A stretch of DNA of 64,000 bases from Isoetes taiwanensis (lineage: Eukaryota; Streptophyta; Lycopodiopsida; Isoetales; Isoetaceae): NCBI GenBank assembly GCA_021234155.1, contig JAJEKV010000005.1:12036787-12100786 (forward strand), written 5' to 3'. Below are positions 10,129 through 21,885 of the stretch, piece after piece. The number at the start of each line of letters is the position of its first letter. The first letter of the stretch is position 1. The notes under the pieces were generated by a model that ran no database searches, had not been told where the DNA came from, and was given only the letters and a program-made list of their open reading frames with translations. A program made the translations under genes and the position numbers.

Positions 10129-13100
10129 GCCAGATCTTAGGAGAAACTAGCTGGTAAGAAGTGCATCTTTGTCCCATATTTTTCACCATGTATGTAGTGA
10201 CCCTCTTAATGTTTGTATTTAGTCCTGTACAAAATTTGCAAATCCGATGCATGTATTCGAAAGCTTTGCTATGATTGCCAAATTTTCTTTCTTTATATAG
10301 TTAAGAAGTAAAAGCATAGAATTATGCTTGCATCTACATTGAATTATATATAACACAGTAACAAATTAACAACATTGATATGTTTGAAGGGAAAATGTTT
10401 TCTATACGTTTGCATTGGGAGTACTTTGAAGATGTATTGAAGTTTTTTCCTGTGCATGCATGCCATGATCAGCAGATGGGTATGCTTAAATGCTATGGCA
10501 CCAATTGTTAACTCCAATTGCTGAAGCTCCAGAGTTGGAGTTGGCAGTAGACTTTATGTTTGACAAGCAATGCAGTTAAAGAAGTGAAGATATGGCTACT
10601 ACCCATGATCATGAAAGTGGTGTAATGGATGAATCCATCAAATACAGTTTTGTCATGTGCACTGGTTGAGACTTGGCCTGTAATTCTAAGAGGAGACAGA
10701 TATTCTGGCGCAGAAAAATGGTGTTCTTAACAGCGTTAAAATTGCACCTTATACAATAGGATCCTACATGTTGGAGAGCTATGATGAGTTTATCATTGTT
10801 GGTTTATTCTTATTTCAGTGGGACTATTGTTGTTTTATGCTTGATTGCAGGCATTTGCCAATCAACAGCCAAGTGGTTTATTCTTATTTCAGAGGGACTA
10901 TTGTTGTTTTATGCTTGATTGAGGCCTCTCAGGCATTTTTAAATCAACAACTAAGTGTATACACATGGATTGAATTTATTTCAGCATATGGCAATGTTGG
11001 ACAAGGACAGGAATTGTAGCAGAAGATGTACTTGGAGTGCAATGATTGCAACCTTTGTACAACACGGTACAGAGTATGGACCAAAATTAAGAAAAAAAGT
11101 GATGGCTCAGCCAAAGGTACATGATGACAGCTAGCTGCGATTGTCCCTTTGTGAGGGCATTGAAAGAGCATTGATTTTGCTTAAATATGGTAGCACTAGC
11201 TCTTCTCATAACAGTTGCGTAAGTATGGATTTGGCTCCATATTTCTTCCTTCTTGAGATTTCTTTATGACTCTACAACTGGATGCTTTAAATGTGGATGG
11301 AAAACTTTACACACAAGTTATGGACGATTTACCTACTTGCAGATCATTTAAAAGCAATGCAGTATCATGCTTCTGAATTGCCCAATATTTATGCTGGTGA
11401 CCATCTCAGGCCGTGTTCAAAAGGTACCCATTTGCAAATATAATTTTGTCGCTGAAATATTCTTATTCTCAGTTTGTAATGTTTTTTTTTTTGCCTCATT
11501 TATTAAGTTTTGACCTCTCTACAACTTTTCCTTGAGCTTTTAGGGATTCCTTGATAAGTAACGAATACGTGAAATATGTGAAACACGTTTGCTCTACCAC
11601 ATATGATTTTGATTTGAATTTGTTGGTTAGCTTGGTCTATCAAGTGGTCTGAAGTGCAATATTTTCAGGTATATGCAGCATAGTAACGCCTAGCTATGTC
11701 CAATGATGTGAAACGATGAATTTGACTTCAAATTGTACTGTTACATTTGGGCCAAATACCAATGGTTTATATGTTAATCAGCCAGGCAAAACATAAAATG
11801 CAGTAGGATTGCTTCCTTGATCTATGAAGAATCATCTTTAAATTGTGCAGGATTTCCTTGGACTTCTACTTGGTAATTTCTGTGAGCCCAACAGACAATC
11901 TTTTCTTCAGTCTAGGAGTATCCAGATCTGAAGAAGTCAATAGCTACTTCCATAAACATGAACAAAATTACAGATGTAATTATTGGAATTGCTACTTCAA
12001 AACGCCTGGCTATTTTAGATCCAAGCAATTGCCTATATACTACAAGTCAGATCTTTTCACTTAGCACAACATATTTCCATCAGATGTAACACTACAAGTT
12101 CGATCTTTTTGCTTAGCAGAAAACTAGATATGTCGATCTCAAAACGATGAAAGATACAAACTCTTTGCTTAGATATCTGAAATCGATAGCCTATGCAGTT
12201 GGAACGATGAATATATTGGCAACCTCATCTATCTTGACAAGAGAAAGTTCTTACGCATGGATTATACCTTATCCCTTAGAGCATATGACAGAGATACTAA
12301 TGATCAAATTTTGGACATGGGGAACAATTGATATTAGTTGGACATGCACTCTCTGTTTCCAGCATTTGTAAAACTCATATTTCTGCGAATGAATTTTAGT
12401 ATATTGATGACATCACAAGATAGTCTCTTTTGTTTACGATAGTGCACAACGGATTATCAAAGTTAGTCTGTCAAGAAATTATTTTCCTATCTAGGTATTT
12501 CCTTTGATATTTTTGCATCTGGATTGAGCGTACTTTGTTTTGTATGTGTTGCATAGGATAATTTTTGTGAGTAATCTATTTTGTCAAACATCATATTCTA
12601 ACTAGATATTCTGACATGCTCAAGAACTAATATTCCAAAACATTTTTTTGTACATAATGTTATTCCATAACTTTGTTTCACTCTTTTATCTTATAATATA
12701 CTGAAATATATTTCCCATCCGCTCACCTGGCTACATTTAGTGTTGTGTCTGTTGCAATTTCAAATCATACATTTGAGATTTATAGCAACTGCAAATGCTG
12801 AATATAACTTTTTACGCGTGTTTTCATCGTTTGAGTGTTGTGTGAGTTTGCACAGAGAAAAAAGAATAATTGACAATAATTGGGTCCAAGCTTTGAGAAT
12901 TGCAAGCAACTTATTCAGTTATTGTGCATGATATACATGTTCAACAAATCACATTTTCATTGCATAGTTTAAAACCTTTTTCCATCATTCATTAGGACAT
13001 CATAATCTATCAAGAGTAAGGTTATGTTTCCTCATAATGTTTGTATTCTACTCATTTCCTCACAAATGGTTTGAACCAATAGCTATAGTGCACTTTAAAA

Positions 13101-13539
13101 TATGTTACCCTTACTTTATCATAATGTTTGTGATTCCCTCATTTCGATACAAATGGTTTGAGGTGCTTTCTAAACTATGTTTCTCTTGCTACTATTGTAT
13201 GACTCAAGAGTGGCATATATAAACACACATTGTTCATAGCATGAAAGTTATTGAGAATGAGCCGAACCACCAACAGACAACTTACACTATGTTGACCAAA
13301 TCACAAATAAACTTACTATTATATAACTCCTCCATAAACCAGCACCAACTAATTCTAAGACTTTTCTAAAAATTCTTGAATAAAAACAAAGTACTCACAC
13401 CAGCCAATGGTACAAGCCATCTCTAATATGAGATATTTCTAACATCATCCCATCTACACAACTTCAGGTCTTAATAGAATTTGAGTAATAACTATAATGT
13501 GACCATAGTCACCTTGAAAATAACATGTTGTAGCTAAAT
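10129..13539. other. Helitron interior without recognised genes
   Basis: About 3.4 kb of AT-rich sequence. A short duplicated block, TTTATTCTTATTTCAG(T/A)GGGAC through TTATGCTTGATTG, occurs at about 10803 and 10877. Open frames of 60-83 codons are scattered and unlike known proteins. Nothing else is supported. Confidence 0.6.
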
Positions 13540-13567
13540 CCCGGCAACGCCGGGCACAATAACTAGT
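13540..13567 (+). other. Helitron 3' hairpin and CTAG terminus
   Basis: CCCGGC-AAC-GCCGGG forms a perfect 6 bp stem with a 3-base loop, followed about 8 bases later by CTAG and host T. This is the signature where rolling-circle transposition of Helitrons ends. Confidence 0.88.
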
Positions 13568-14289
13568 TTATATTATTTTAGGGAATGTCCCTTGCATGCT
13601 TTTCAACCTAATGTCATGACAATTTATATTGTTTTATGGAAATGTCCTCTTACATTGCGTGCCATTTGAGAGTGACAAACAATAAATAAATCATAAATTT
13701 GGTAACTCTCTACATCAAAGTGGAAAACCAAACTATATTTTATCCCATATTGGTTAACATAGTAGATGGGTGATATAAATTTTGACACTTAACCATGTAT
13801 CTAAGCTAATTAAAGAACAGATCTTATCTAGGCTAGCTAAGAATTAATCTTTCCCTAACAACGTATACCCTAACAAGGAAAGGTGTCAATTTTCATAAAC
13901 TTATACAACTTACACCCTAATGAGGAAAGGTTATATATGTATAATTAAAATTGGGAAGGGCAAAGAAGATGCGGGTTGACCTAATTTGGATGAATGGTTC
14001 AGAGGTGAGCTTTTGAACGGTGCATATTAAAAGTGCTCTAATACATCTGGATGTTGGCAGGATTGAAAAGGTAGAGTGGAATAACGTGGCCAAAAAGGAC
14101 TTTTTTTATACTTCGGTGACGTTTTTAGAAAAATGTCGTTTAATCCTTAATTAATTCACATGGCTCTCTAATAAACATACAACAGATATAACCTTTGCTA
14201 CTTTTCAATGATGCATTGAGTAAACAAAGGCCAAAGAAAAAGGAAGAAATAGCTATGAGTGACAAAATTGACCTACATTATTTGTTCTA
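13567..14289 (+). repeat. Right part of the orphan ERF 3' flank
   Basis: Colinear with 35540-36350 (downstream of the ERF pseudogene), sharing CCCTTGCATGCTTTTCAACC, GGTAACTCTCTACAT, GAGGAAAGGTTATATATG and GACCTACATTATTTGTTC. Together with 9380-9452 it marks an ERF duplicate whose coding part is gone. Its right side is cut by the LINE beginning at about 14302. Confidence 0.85.
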
Positions 14290-14301
14290 ATATAACGGCA
14301 A

Positions 14302-17300
14302 GAATAGAATAGAATAGTTTTTTTAATGTCCACGGAGACCAATAGGTCATGGGACCCATATAATGGGCTAATACAATCATTACTACTAGGATTAAAAAAC
14401 CCCTGCCTCGAAAGGTTTTCAAGGGAAAAACCTTTGCAGTAATGATGATACTAGACAAACGGAGATAATGACTACTGAGGGCTCAGTAATTGCAGACGTT
14501 TATCTAGAACCTCAGTATGTATAATGCCAAGTCATGCACAGATGGTGCTCTGAGAAGTTGTGGAAGCGTGGAAATGGAATGCTAAGGTCAAAAAATGATT
14601 CCAGACTATCTCAAAAGCGGGGGCAACTTCGGAAAGAGTATGGCTTTCATCTTCAATAACCATGGCGGCACCGGGCACATAGTCTCACTTCTCAGCGGCA
14701 ATTCGCGGCCGCTCCCATCTACTGTCTCAATCAAGTAGCTGTGGGGACCCCGCGAATTGATGCAATAGCTACAAGCTTGTTCTGGACAATGAAGCAAGCA
14801 AATAAGCTTGGGGCCCCGGTGCCAAGGTGGGATTTATGTGTGCATGATAATGACCGGTTTTCACTTGGGCCAAAATAGCTGATTTCCCATATCTTTTGAG
14901 AAAAAGCGACCATTGAGATATTGTTGCAAAAGCTTCGGGATCCAGCCCGGCAAGCATCGGCGATGTAGTGCAATGCTCTTTCCAACATCGTTTCAAATCT
15001 TTGAGGAGATTCAGCCATGGCAAGTGCAAAACAGGATACCTAACATCATCCATGTGGTGCACCTTGCGGATATAGTGGAGATGGCTTCATGGCGGAATGT
15101 TGAAGAGGCCAAAAACCTGTCTCTTGTAAAAAGAATAGCATAGGGCACCGTTGTTTTAACTCAGAGGCTGTAAGTGAGAAAGGACTTTTGCACCCACCAA
15201 GCTCTCCCAAGCACTAGCACTAATGGCGTGCCCCCACACTTGAGAACCATACAAGAAAAAGCGGGGCTCTACCAAAGCCCGAAACAAGTGGGCTTTCCGT
15301 GGCCAATCATGAATTTCTCTTGAAAACAATTGTCTTGCATTGCATAGAGTGCTCTCCATCCGGCAGACCACCGCTTGGTAATACATTGTTCCCAAAGTGT
15401 GTTCTTCTGAAATTCTACACCAAGATACTTGTAGCTATCTATAACTTCAACCCAGCGGCTATCATAGTGCATAGGGGAACATTGTGACGAGAAGATTGAA
15501 CTACCAAAAGCTTGGTCTTTTGGAGATTAACACTGTGAGACTGTGTTCTCACAAAAAGCTGTCGCGAGCATGTAAATGTTCTTTGCATACTAGCGGCGGT
15601 ATGTGCGAGAAGTGAAACATCATCGGCATACATAAGTTGCCTAATGATATAGTGTGCCAAATGTGGACCTCCGCCGCCATGATTATCAAGCCAATCTTCC
15701 AATTGATCAATGTACATGCCAAAGAGTGTAGGAGATAAAGGGCAACCCCGGCGAACTCCAATATTCTAGTGATTTGAGTACCGATCTTTGGAAATTTAGC
15801 AAAAACCCTTTCATAGAGCCGATAAACTACATTTTGAAGATCTTGTAGAACCCCAAGTGCACGCAAGTGCTTGCCAAAGAAGCTTCAGCGTGGTAATTGT
15901 ATCAAAAGCGTATAAAATCAACAAAGCATATATAGAGGTCTTGTTTCAAACTTGACTATGTTCAATAAGCATGCGCAATTGTGAAAATATGGTCTATTGT
16001 AGAATGGCATGGACGAAAGCCTGCCTCCGCAAAGACACCCCAAGATGTTCTGCCCATGATGTCAACTCGCTTCTCGGTAAAGACCGGGCTAAGAGCTTTG
16101 AAAATATGGAACTTACCATGATCATGTGATAATTAGAAGGGTCATGCTTATCACCGCTTTGTAAATTGGTGCGACCTTCTTGACAGCCCAAGTTTCTAGC
16201 AAGCCTTCTTGCAAAGCTTGATTTAAAAAGAGTAGTGATGATTGGAAGCAATAGCGGACCCCCCTTCCCCCCCCCCATTTAAGCAATTACGCTTTGCAAA
16301 CCTTGAAGATCGGGGAGACTTGCCATTATAAATGCCGCATCCTTCTTTGACTTCCTCCTCTGTGAATTGAAGAATATCACCTACCAAAGGAGGCCGCAAA
16401 TTAAGGACCCCGGGATGATCATATAAGTGGACCAATCGCTCATCCCATTCTTTGCATAGAAATAGGTCCAAGGGTAGGAGGTGGTCGATATAATATTTTT
16501 TGCTAGAAGGTCCGAGGCTCACGTGCGATAATTCAAACATTTGCTTCGATGCTTTCGGCAACAAAGCGTGCCTTCTTCTGCGTTTCAAAATAGACTTATA
16601 ATTACGAATGGCATTATGTGGCGTATCGGCTCAACTATCATTCGCAATTGTTTTTAAAGGCTGCTGCGGTCTTCATCAAACCGCATTTCTAGAAAAGGAT
16701 TTCCTACCAAATGAGCAACACCAGTCGTGTACCAAAGCAAGAGAGGCCAGAAGTAAGCAAAGCATCGGCAAAATCTTTGCATTACGCTCTTGAAGAGTTG
16801 GGTAATCAAAATACACAAGCCGCGAGAGCTAATGTCTGTTCATATTCAAAAGATCTAGAATAAGTCAAAGCGAATCACGAGGCGAGAACTGAATAGCAAT
16901 GGGTTGAAGAGGTGGAAGCTGCCACTTTAATGACAAATAAAGTGGATAGTGATCGATTTTATCTCCTCATCTCTATGCCTTGTGCCAATTCGAAAAATCT
17001 GAAATGAGATCCAAGGCTTGCACTTGGGAAATGACATAATCAACAACACTAGTACCACCACCACTGCCTATCACATGCGCATGTAATACCTTTAGAGTGT
17101 GGCCATTGCTCTAAGCCATTACAAAGTACCATCTCAAAGACTTCACACAAATGGATGAGCTCCCTTCCAAATGTTGAGACGGGTTTGTTAGCATCGGCGA
17201 TGAGCGTGGAAAAGCTCAGATCATTAGCGGACATCCATAAAGGGTCCGCGAACATCCTCAAGTATGAGTTGAGCGGTTTGCATTTCAGCGGTCGCGAGCA

Positions 17301-17866
17301 TTGAAATCACCAAGAAGAATAACATGCCCCAACTGTTTGAATTGAGCAATGTCATCATAAAGATCACCATAGGGATCATCTGCTTACATCATATTCATCA
17401 TAAAAAGGTGATGATATAGGTGGGAAGTAACAGGCAGCAACAAAAATGGTACTACTATTGTGGCAATGAAGTTTGATCCACATGTAGCGATTATATCTAT
17501 CAGCTTTATGAAGCGTGATATATGGAGCAAGGGCATCCTTGAAATAGCAAGCAACTCCACCGCAACCCCGTTGCCCATGACATTCATTAAATAATGAAAA
17601 GAATTGATAGCCTGTAAAATGAGGTAGCCGTTTGGCTGAATGCTCCCACGTTTCCATGAGCAGAAGGATATCCATATCTTTTGCAATGGGATTCAAGCCA
17701 TCACCTTTACGCCAGGGAAACCCTCGACAATTCCAAGACACCAACCGAAGGCACATTTCCTAGGAAGATACATGTGAGGTATGAGCAGTGCGAACTGAGG
17801 AGGCTGGAGCAAGAGAGGCGGCAGCAGCAGCAGTAGCAGCAACATCAGCAGCAGCATCAAGGGTGC
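14302..17866 (-). mobile_element. Decayed LINE (non-LTR retrotransposon) 1
   Basis: On the minus strand the order is endonuclease, reverse transcriptase, then a 3' region ending GGTCTCCGTGGACATT, a short A run and (CTATT)n at about 14302-14320. The same 3' end is present as a 5'-truncated copy at 59832-60126. The 5' boundary is set near 17866, where SINE sequence begins, after a GCAGCA-rich stretch (17818-17865). All frames are interrupted. It inserted into the ERF flank ending at 14289. Confidence 0.8.
15156..17756 (-). pseudogene. LINE 1 ORF2 remnant (endonuclease and reverse transcriptase)
   Basis: Starting at 17756 the translation reads MCLRLVSWNCRGFPW, then LLLMETWEH (endonuclease N and E motifs), and at 17261-17049 a second endonuclease piece. 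Reverse transcriptase fragments follow: EEVKEGCGIYNGKSP (near 16325), a 16278-15994 segment, and IRQLMYADDVSLLAH (near 15640), which retains the YADD catalytic motif. VIDSYKYLGVEF follows (15450-15400). These parts lie in different frames with stops between them. The protein would cleave target DNA and copy its RNA into DNA at the break, but this copy is dead. Confidence 0.85.
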
Positions 17867-17867
17867 C

Positions 17868-18566
17868 AAAAAAAAGTGTTCATTTGGTCATGGGTTCAAA
17901 CCTTGGCAATGTCACTTATATTTGGAAGTTGGTTACTAGGGATATACGATGATGATCCCCGATGTGGTAGAACTTAAAAGCCTATACATGTCCTCCACTT
18001 TGGCTGCTCGTTGGCAGTGGGACAAAAACTAGCTAGTCTGTAAAAAGACTAGTCTAGACCAGTAAAAGTTGGTTTACAGATTACTGTGGCTGGTTTACTG
18101 GTTACTGTAAAAAAAAAAAGCCCTCTGGTCCTAGGATGCCCAAAAAGTCATACGTGGCAGGCGGCACTAGGCTGGTGACGCTGGGTTCAGCGATGCCCCT
18201 AGAGTTGCCCCTAGGATCCGAAAACTTCCTCAAGGCGTGATTAAATCCTGCCTACAAAATGTGCATGTAAGGCCAAAGTTTTGCCCAACGGATGTGTGGT
18301 GAGTTGGTATAGGCCTAGTAATGCCAAAAAAAAAGTGTTCATTTGGTCATGGGTTCAAACCTTGCCAATGTCACTTATATTTGGAAGTTGGTTACTAGGG
18401 GTATACGATGATGATCCCCGACGTGGTAGAACTTAAAAGCCTATACATGTCCTCCACCTTGGCTTTCGTTGGCGATGGGACAAAAAACTAGCTAGTGCGT
18501 AAAAAGACTAGTCTAGACCCGATAAAAGTTGGTTTCACGATTCTTGTGGCTAGTTTACTGAGTTCT

Positions 18567-18597
<31 letters not shown>

Positions 18598-19065
18598 GCC
18601 CTCTGGTCCTAGGATGCCCAAAAAGTCATACGTGGCAGGCGGCACTAGGCTGGTGACGCTGGGTTCAGCGATGCCCCTAGAGTTGCCCTAGGATCCGAAA
18701 ACTTCCTCAAGGCGGGATTAAATCCTGCCTACAAAGTGTGCATGTAAGGCCAAAGTTTTGCCCAACGGATGTGTGGTGAGTTGGTAGTAATGCCAAAAAA
18801 AAGTGTTCGTTTGGTCATGGGTTCAAACCTTGCCAATGTCATTTATATTTGGAAGTTGGTTACTAGGGGTATACGATGATGATCCCCGACATGGTAGAAC
18901 TTAAAAACCTATACATGTCCTCCACTTTGCTGCTCGTTGGCAGTGGGACAAAAACTAGTGGGACAAAAACTAGCTAGTCTGTAAAAAGACTAGTCTAGAC
19001 CAGTAAAAGTTAGTTTACAGATTACTATGGCTAGTTTACTGGTTACTGTAAAAAAAAAAAAAAAA
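17868..19065 (+). repeat. Head-to-tail SINE-like copies (a, b, c)
   Basis: Three consecutive copies: a partial one at 17868-18118 and fuller ones at about 18119-18592 and 18597-19065. Each has an upstream ~165 bp block (CCTAGGATGCCCAAAAAGTC...), then a tRNA-like head with A-box-like GAGTTGGTATAGG (18301) and B-box GGTTCAAACC (18352), a body, and an A-rich tail. Internal Pol III boxes plus a poly(A) tail fit a tRNA-derived SINE. Tandem rather than dispersed placement is unusual. Copies d and e are at 21235-21885. Confidence 0.75.
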
Positions 19066-21234
19066 ACCCGGACATAACTAGCCTCGACAACAGCCTTACT
19101 AGCAACTCCAACCACCTCAGTCAATCCCTCAGTAGCTTTATCATCCCATACATGGACCGAGCTAATCCAAGATGGCATATTTCTCCGTGATCCTTTAATG
19201 AAACATGTTCATGCTTTAGTTCAGCTGTACAACTATACCACTTAGAACTAATCATTTCAGCATTACTACTTACATGATCATTTTCTGTATCCTCCATGGT
19301 TAGCATATCTGATCATGTGCATATTTTAGCACTTAAAAATTTCAAAGCTAAGCACTTTCTTCAATTAAGTAATATATCGAATGTGTCGACTTATCATTCT
19401 AGGCATCATACATAAGCCATGGCAAAAGCCGACCAAATTGAGATATCCAAGTTTCAAGATCATTGCTCATGCATTAACTTATGCAGATGAGATAATAGAA
19501 TAAATTAAGCTTCTTGCTTACAACAACAGAAAATATTATCTAGCATAAACCTCTTTCGTTTTATCAGATAAACCTTCATGAGAGCCTAAGGATTTCAACT
19601 TGTCGCACAAACTCTTGAAATTGTTGTACGCGATGATGTGTAGCAAAGCATCATTATTCTTCATTATTATTACGCGCTTGAACTTGGCGGCTCGATTCCA
19701 TCATCCATGCAAACAACTTTACGTTAGAACAAAGAGAACCACATTAAGAGGAGAATATCCGCATTCTGCAGCGACCAAACAAGCAAACATTAGCATGAAT
19801 ATGGTAATGATGCGAGGGTTAAAAGGTACATTGGGTATTCTCGATCTTCGCCCTTCACCCAATGTAGCCTCTTGCCCTTCGGTAATGTAAAGCAAATGAA
19901 TTTTGGAATGAAAAAATAAAAGAGCAAATTCAGTAAATTCTTCCTGAACTTTTAGTCAGAAGAATCATTATACAACCAATCAAACTTAGTTTGTTAGGCT
20001 CAGCTTCACGTTTAAACTTCCTGCTTTTGCAAGCCGTAATATCTTTACAAATGTGCAGGCTATCATAACCTTGCAGAATGGTGAATCACATGCCATACTA
20101 CAATATTTAAACTAACAATAACGAAACTGCAGCTTGTAAATTTTCTGCAATATTCCACTGGTTAAGACAAAATAATAAATTGAGCAGGACCAGTCACCTG
20201 AAATTTGTCTTGCTTAGAATTAGCCTTGTACTCAAATTGGCGCTTATCCTGGCAGGCAATGGGCACATCATTTGCACTGTAGTAAATGCCATCTTATTAG
20301 ATACAATGCTTTTCTTGTCATCCATGATCAATATATGAATATCCCAGGACTGCTCTGCTTGAAAAACTGGGACCAGGAACTTCAAATCATAAGGCAAAAT
20401 CTTTCCAGGTCTCCATTCAAGCCATGGGATCAGCTTGCGAAAAATATATTCAGATTGTGAAAGCATGCAAAAACGGCTCCAGCTTGAAGCTCAAAAAAGC
20501 TTAGAGCATCAAACAACATGTTTTCAGGATGTAGAACAGATCTTTGAGGCAGAAGGAGCTGCAAAAGATCTCCGAAATTTCATAGTCTTGCTTTGAAACC
20601 TGTTAACGGCAAAGCAAATGTGCCGGCTCCTCTTGTGCCAAGGAAATAGCCATCTACTTTTTGCCAAAGATAGGCCAAACTATTGGAAGGGCGCAAATCT
20701 TAATCTACAGATCAAATGCCAAGTCTCAGGCTTGCTCTCAATACAACTTTTACAGCTGCGAACCCTAAGAGCTTTTTACTGCATATAAGCTTCGCTTTAT
20801 TTTTGGCATTCCATAAATGGCCCACAACCCAATACCACGAATTTTAAATGCTATTTTGAAGACAAGGCCAACTAAAAGTTTAACCACTATATCCATCAAT
20901 ATTGATTAAATTCTATATCACATATATGATATCTTAATGATTGAGAAAATCTCTCATATTTTCCATGTGATAGCTCCCATTCCCGAAAGACATGTAGCTA
21001 GATATACTAAGTATATCTCAAATCTACCAAATCTACTATGGTAAACGGCTTATTCACCTTTCATGGCAATTGCAAGTACAAGTTCTCCAATTTACAGAGT
21101 ACATAGCTGTTATGCTATGAACAAATGTAGTAATATCTACAAGAAAGAAATCTCGTATGTCTCCTACGTGAGAGCTCACATTCAAGAAACACATGTTAAT
21201 CAATAATAATAATAAAAAAAAAAAAAAAAAAAAC
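19066..21234. other. Unassigned sequence between SINE arrays
   Basis: About 2.2 kb lying between two groups of identical SINE copies. Minus-strand open frames (for example 20466-20194, 90 codons, with LIPWLEWRPGKILPYDLKF) have protein-like composition, but I do not recognise them; captured exons are possible. Nothing firm is supported. Confidence 0.4.
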
Positions 21235-21885
21235 CCTTCTGTCCTAGGATGCCCAAAAAGTCATACGTGGCAGGCGGCACTAGGCTGGTGACGCTGGGTT
21301 CAGCGATGCCCCTAGAGTTGCCCCTAGGATCTGAAAACTTCCTCAAGGCAGGATTAAATCCTGCCTACAAAGTGTGCATGTAAGGCCAAAATTTTGCCCA
21401 ACAGATGTGTAGTGAGTTGGTATAGGCCTAGTAATGCCAAAAAAAAAGCGTTCATTTAGTCATGGGTTCAAACCTTGCCAATGTCACTTATATTTGGAAG
21501 TTGGTTACTAGGGGTATACGATGATGATCCCCGACGTGGTAGAACTTAAAAGCCTATACATGTCCTCCACTTTGGCTGCTTTCGTTGGCGATGGGACAAA
21601 AACTAGCTAGTCTGTAAAAGACTAGTCTAGACCGATAAAAGTTGGTTTCTGATTCATCGTGGCTGGTTTCTTGGTTCTTGTAAAAAAAAACCCTCTCGGT
21701 CCTAGGATGCCCAAAAAGGCATATTGGCGGCGGCACTAAATTTGGTGGTGGCCCGGGGGTTCAGCGATGCCCCTAGAGTTGCCCCTAGGATCCGAAAACT
21801 TCCTCAAGGCGGGATTAAATCCTGCCTACAAAGTGTGCATGTAAGGCCAAAGTTTTGCCCAACGGATGTGTGGTGAGTTGGTATA
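21235..21885 (+). repeat. SINE-like copies d and e
   Basis: A full copy (21235-21686) with the CCTAGGATGCCC block, B-box GGTTCAAACC and A-rich end, followed directly by the 5' block of another (21690-21885). The second stops abruptly where Copia sequence begins at 21886, so the SINE array and the retrotransposon abut. Confidence 0.75.

Larger units (their letters stand above)
9453..13566 (+). mobile_element. Helitron, 4.1 kb, empty site readable from a paralogue
   Basis: It starts TCAACTTTTTTAATTTGG after host A and ends CCCGGCAACGCCGGG (13540-13554, a 6 bp stem hairpin) plus CACAATAACTAG, followed by host T. The host sequence either side (...AATGTCACGATAA and TTTATATTATTTTAGGG...) is continuous in the paralogous ERF 3' flank at 35541 (ATTTCACAACAATTTATATT), showing A/T insertion without duplication. 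No helicase or Rep motifs were found, so it is non-autonomous. Its 5' end differs from the two other Helitrons here, so it belongs to another family. Internal content is a 239 bp tandem duplication and otherwise unrecognised sequence. Confidence 0.8.

Noticed and set aside
14302-17866. Plant gene cluster on the minus strand
   Set aside because: The fragments are endonuclease and reverse transcriptase pieces of a single decayed LINE.
20194-20466. 90-codon minus-strand frame as a gene
   Set aside because: Protein-like but isolated, without recognised domain or supporting neighbours; left as unassigned.
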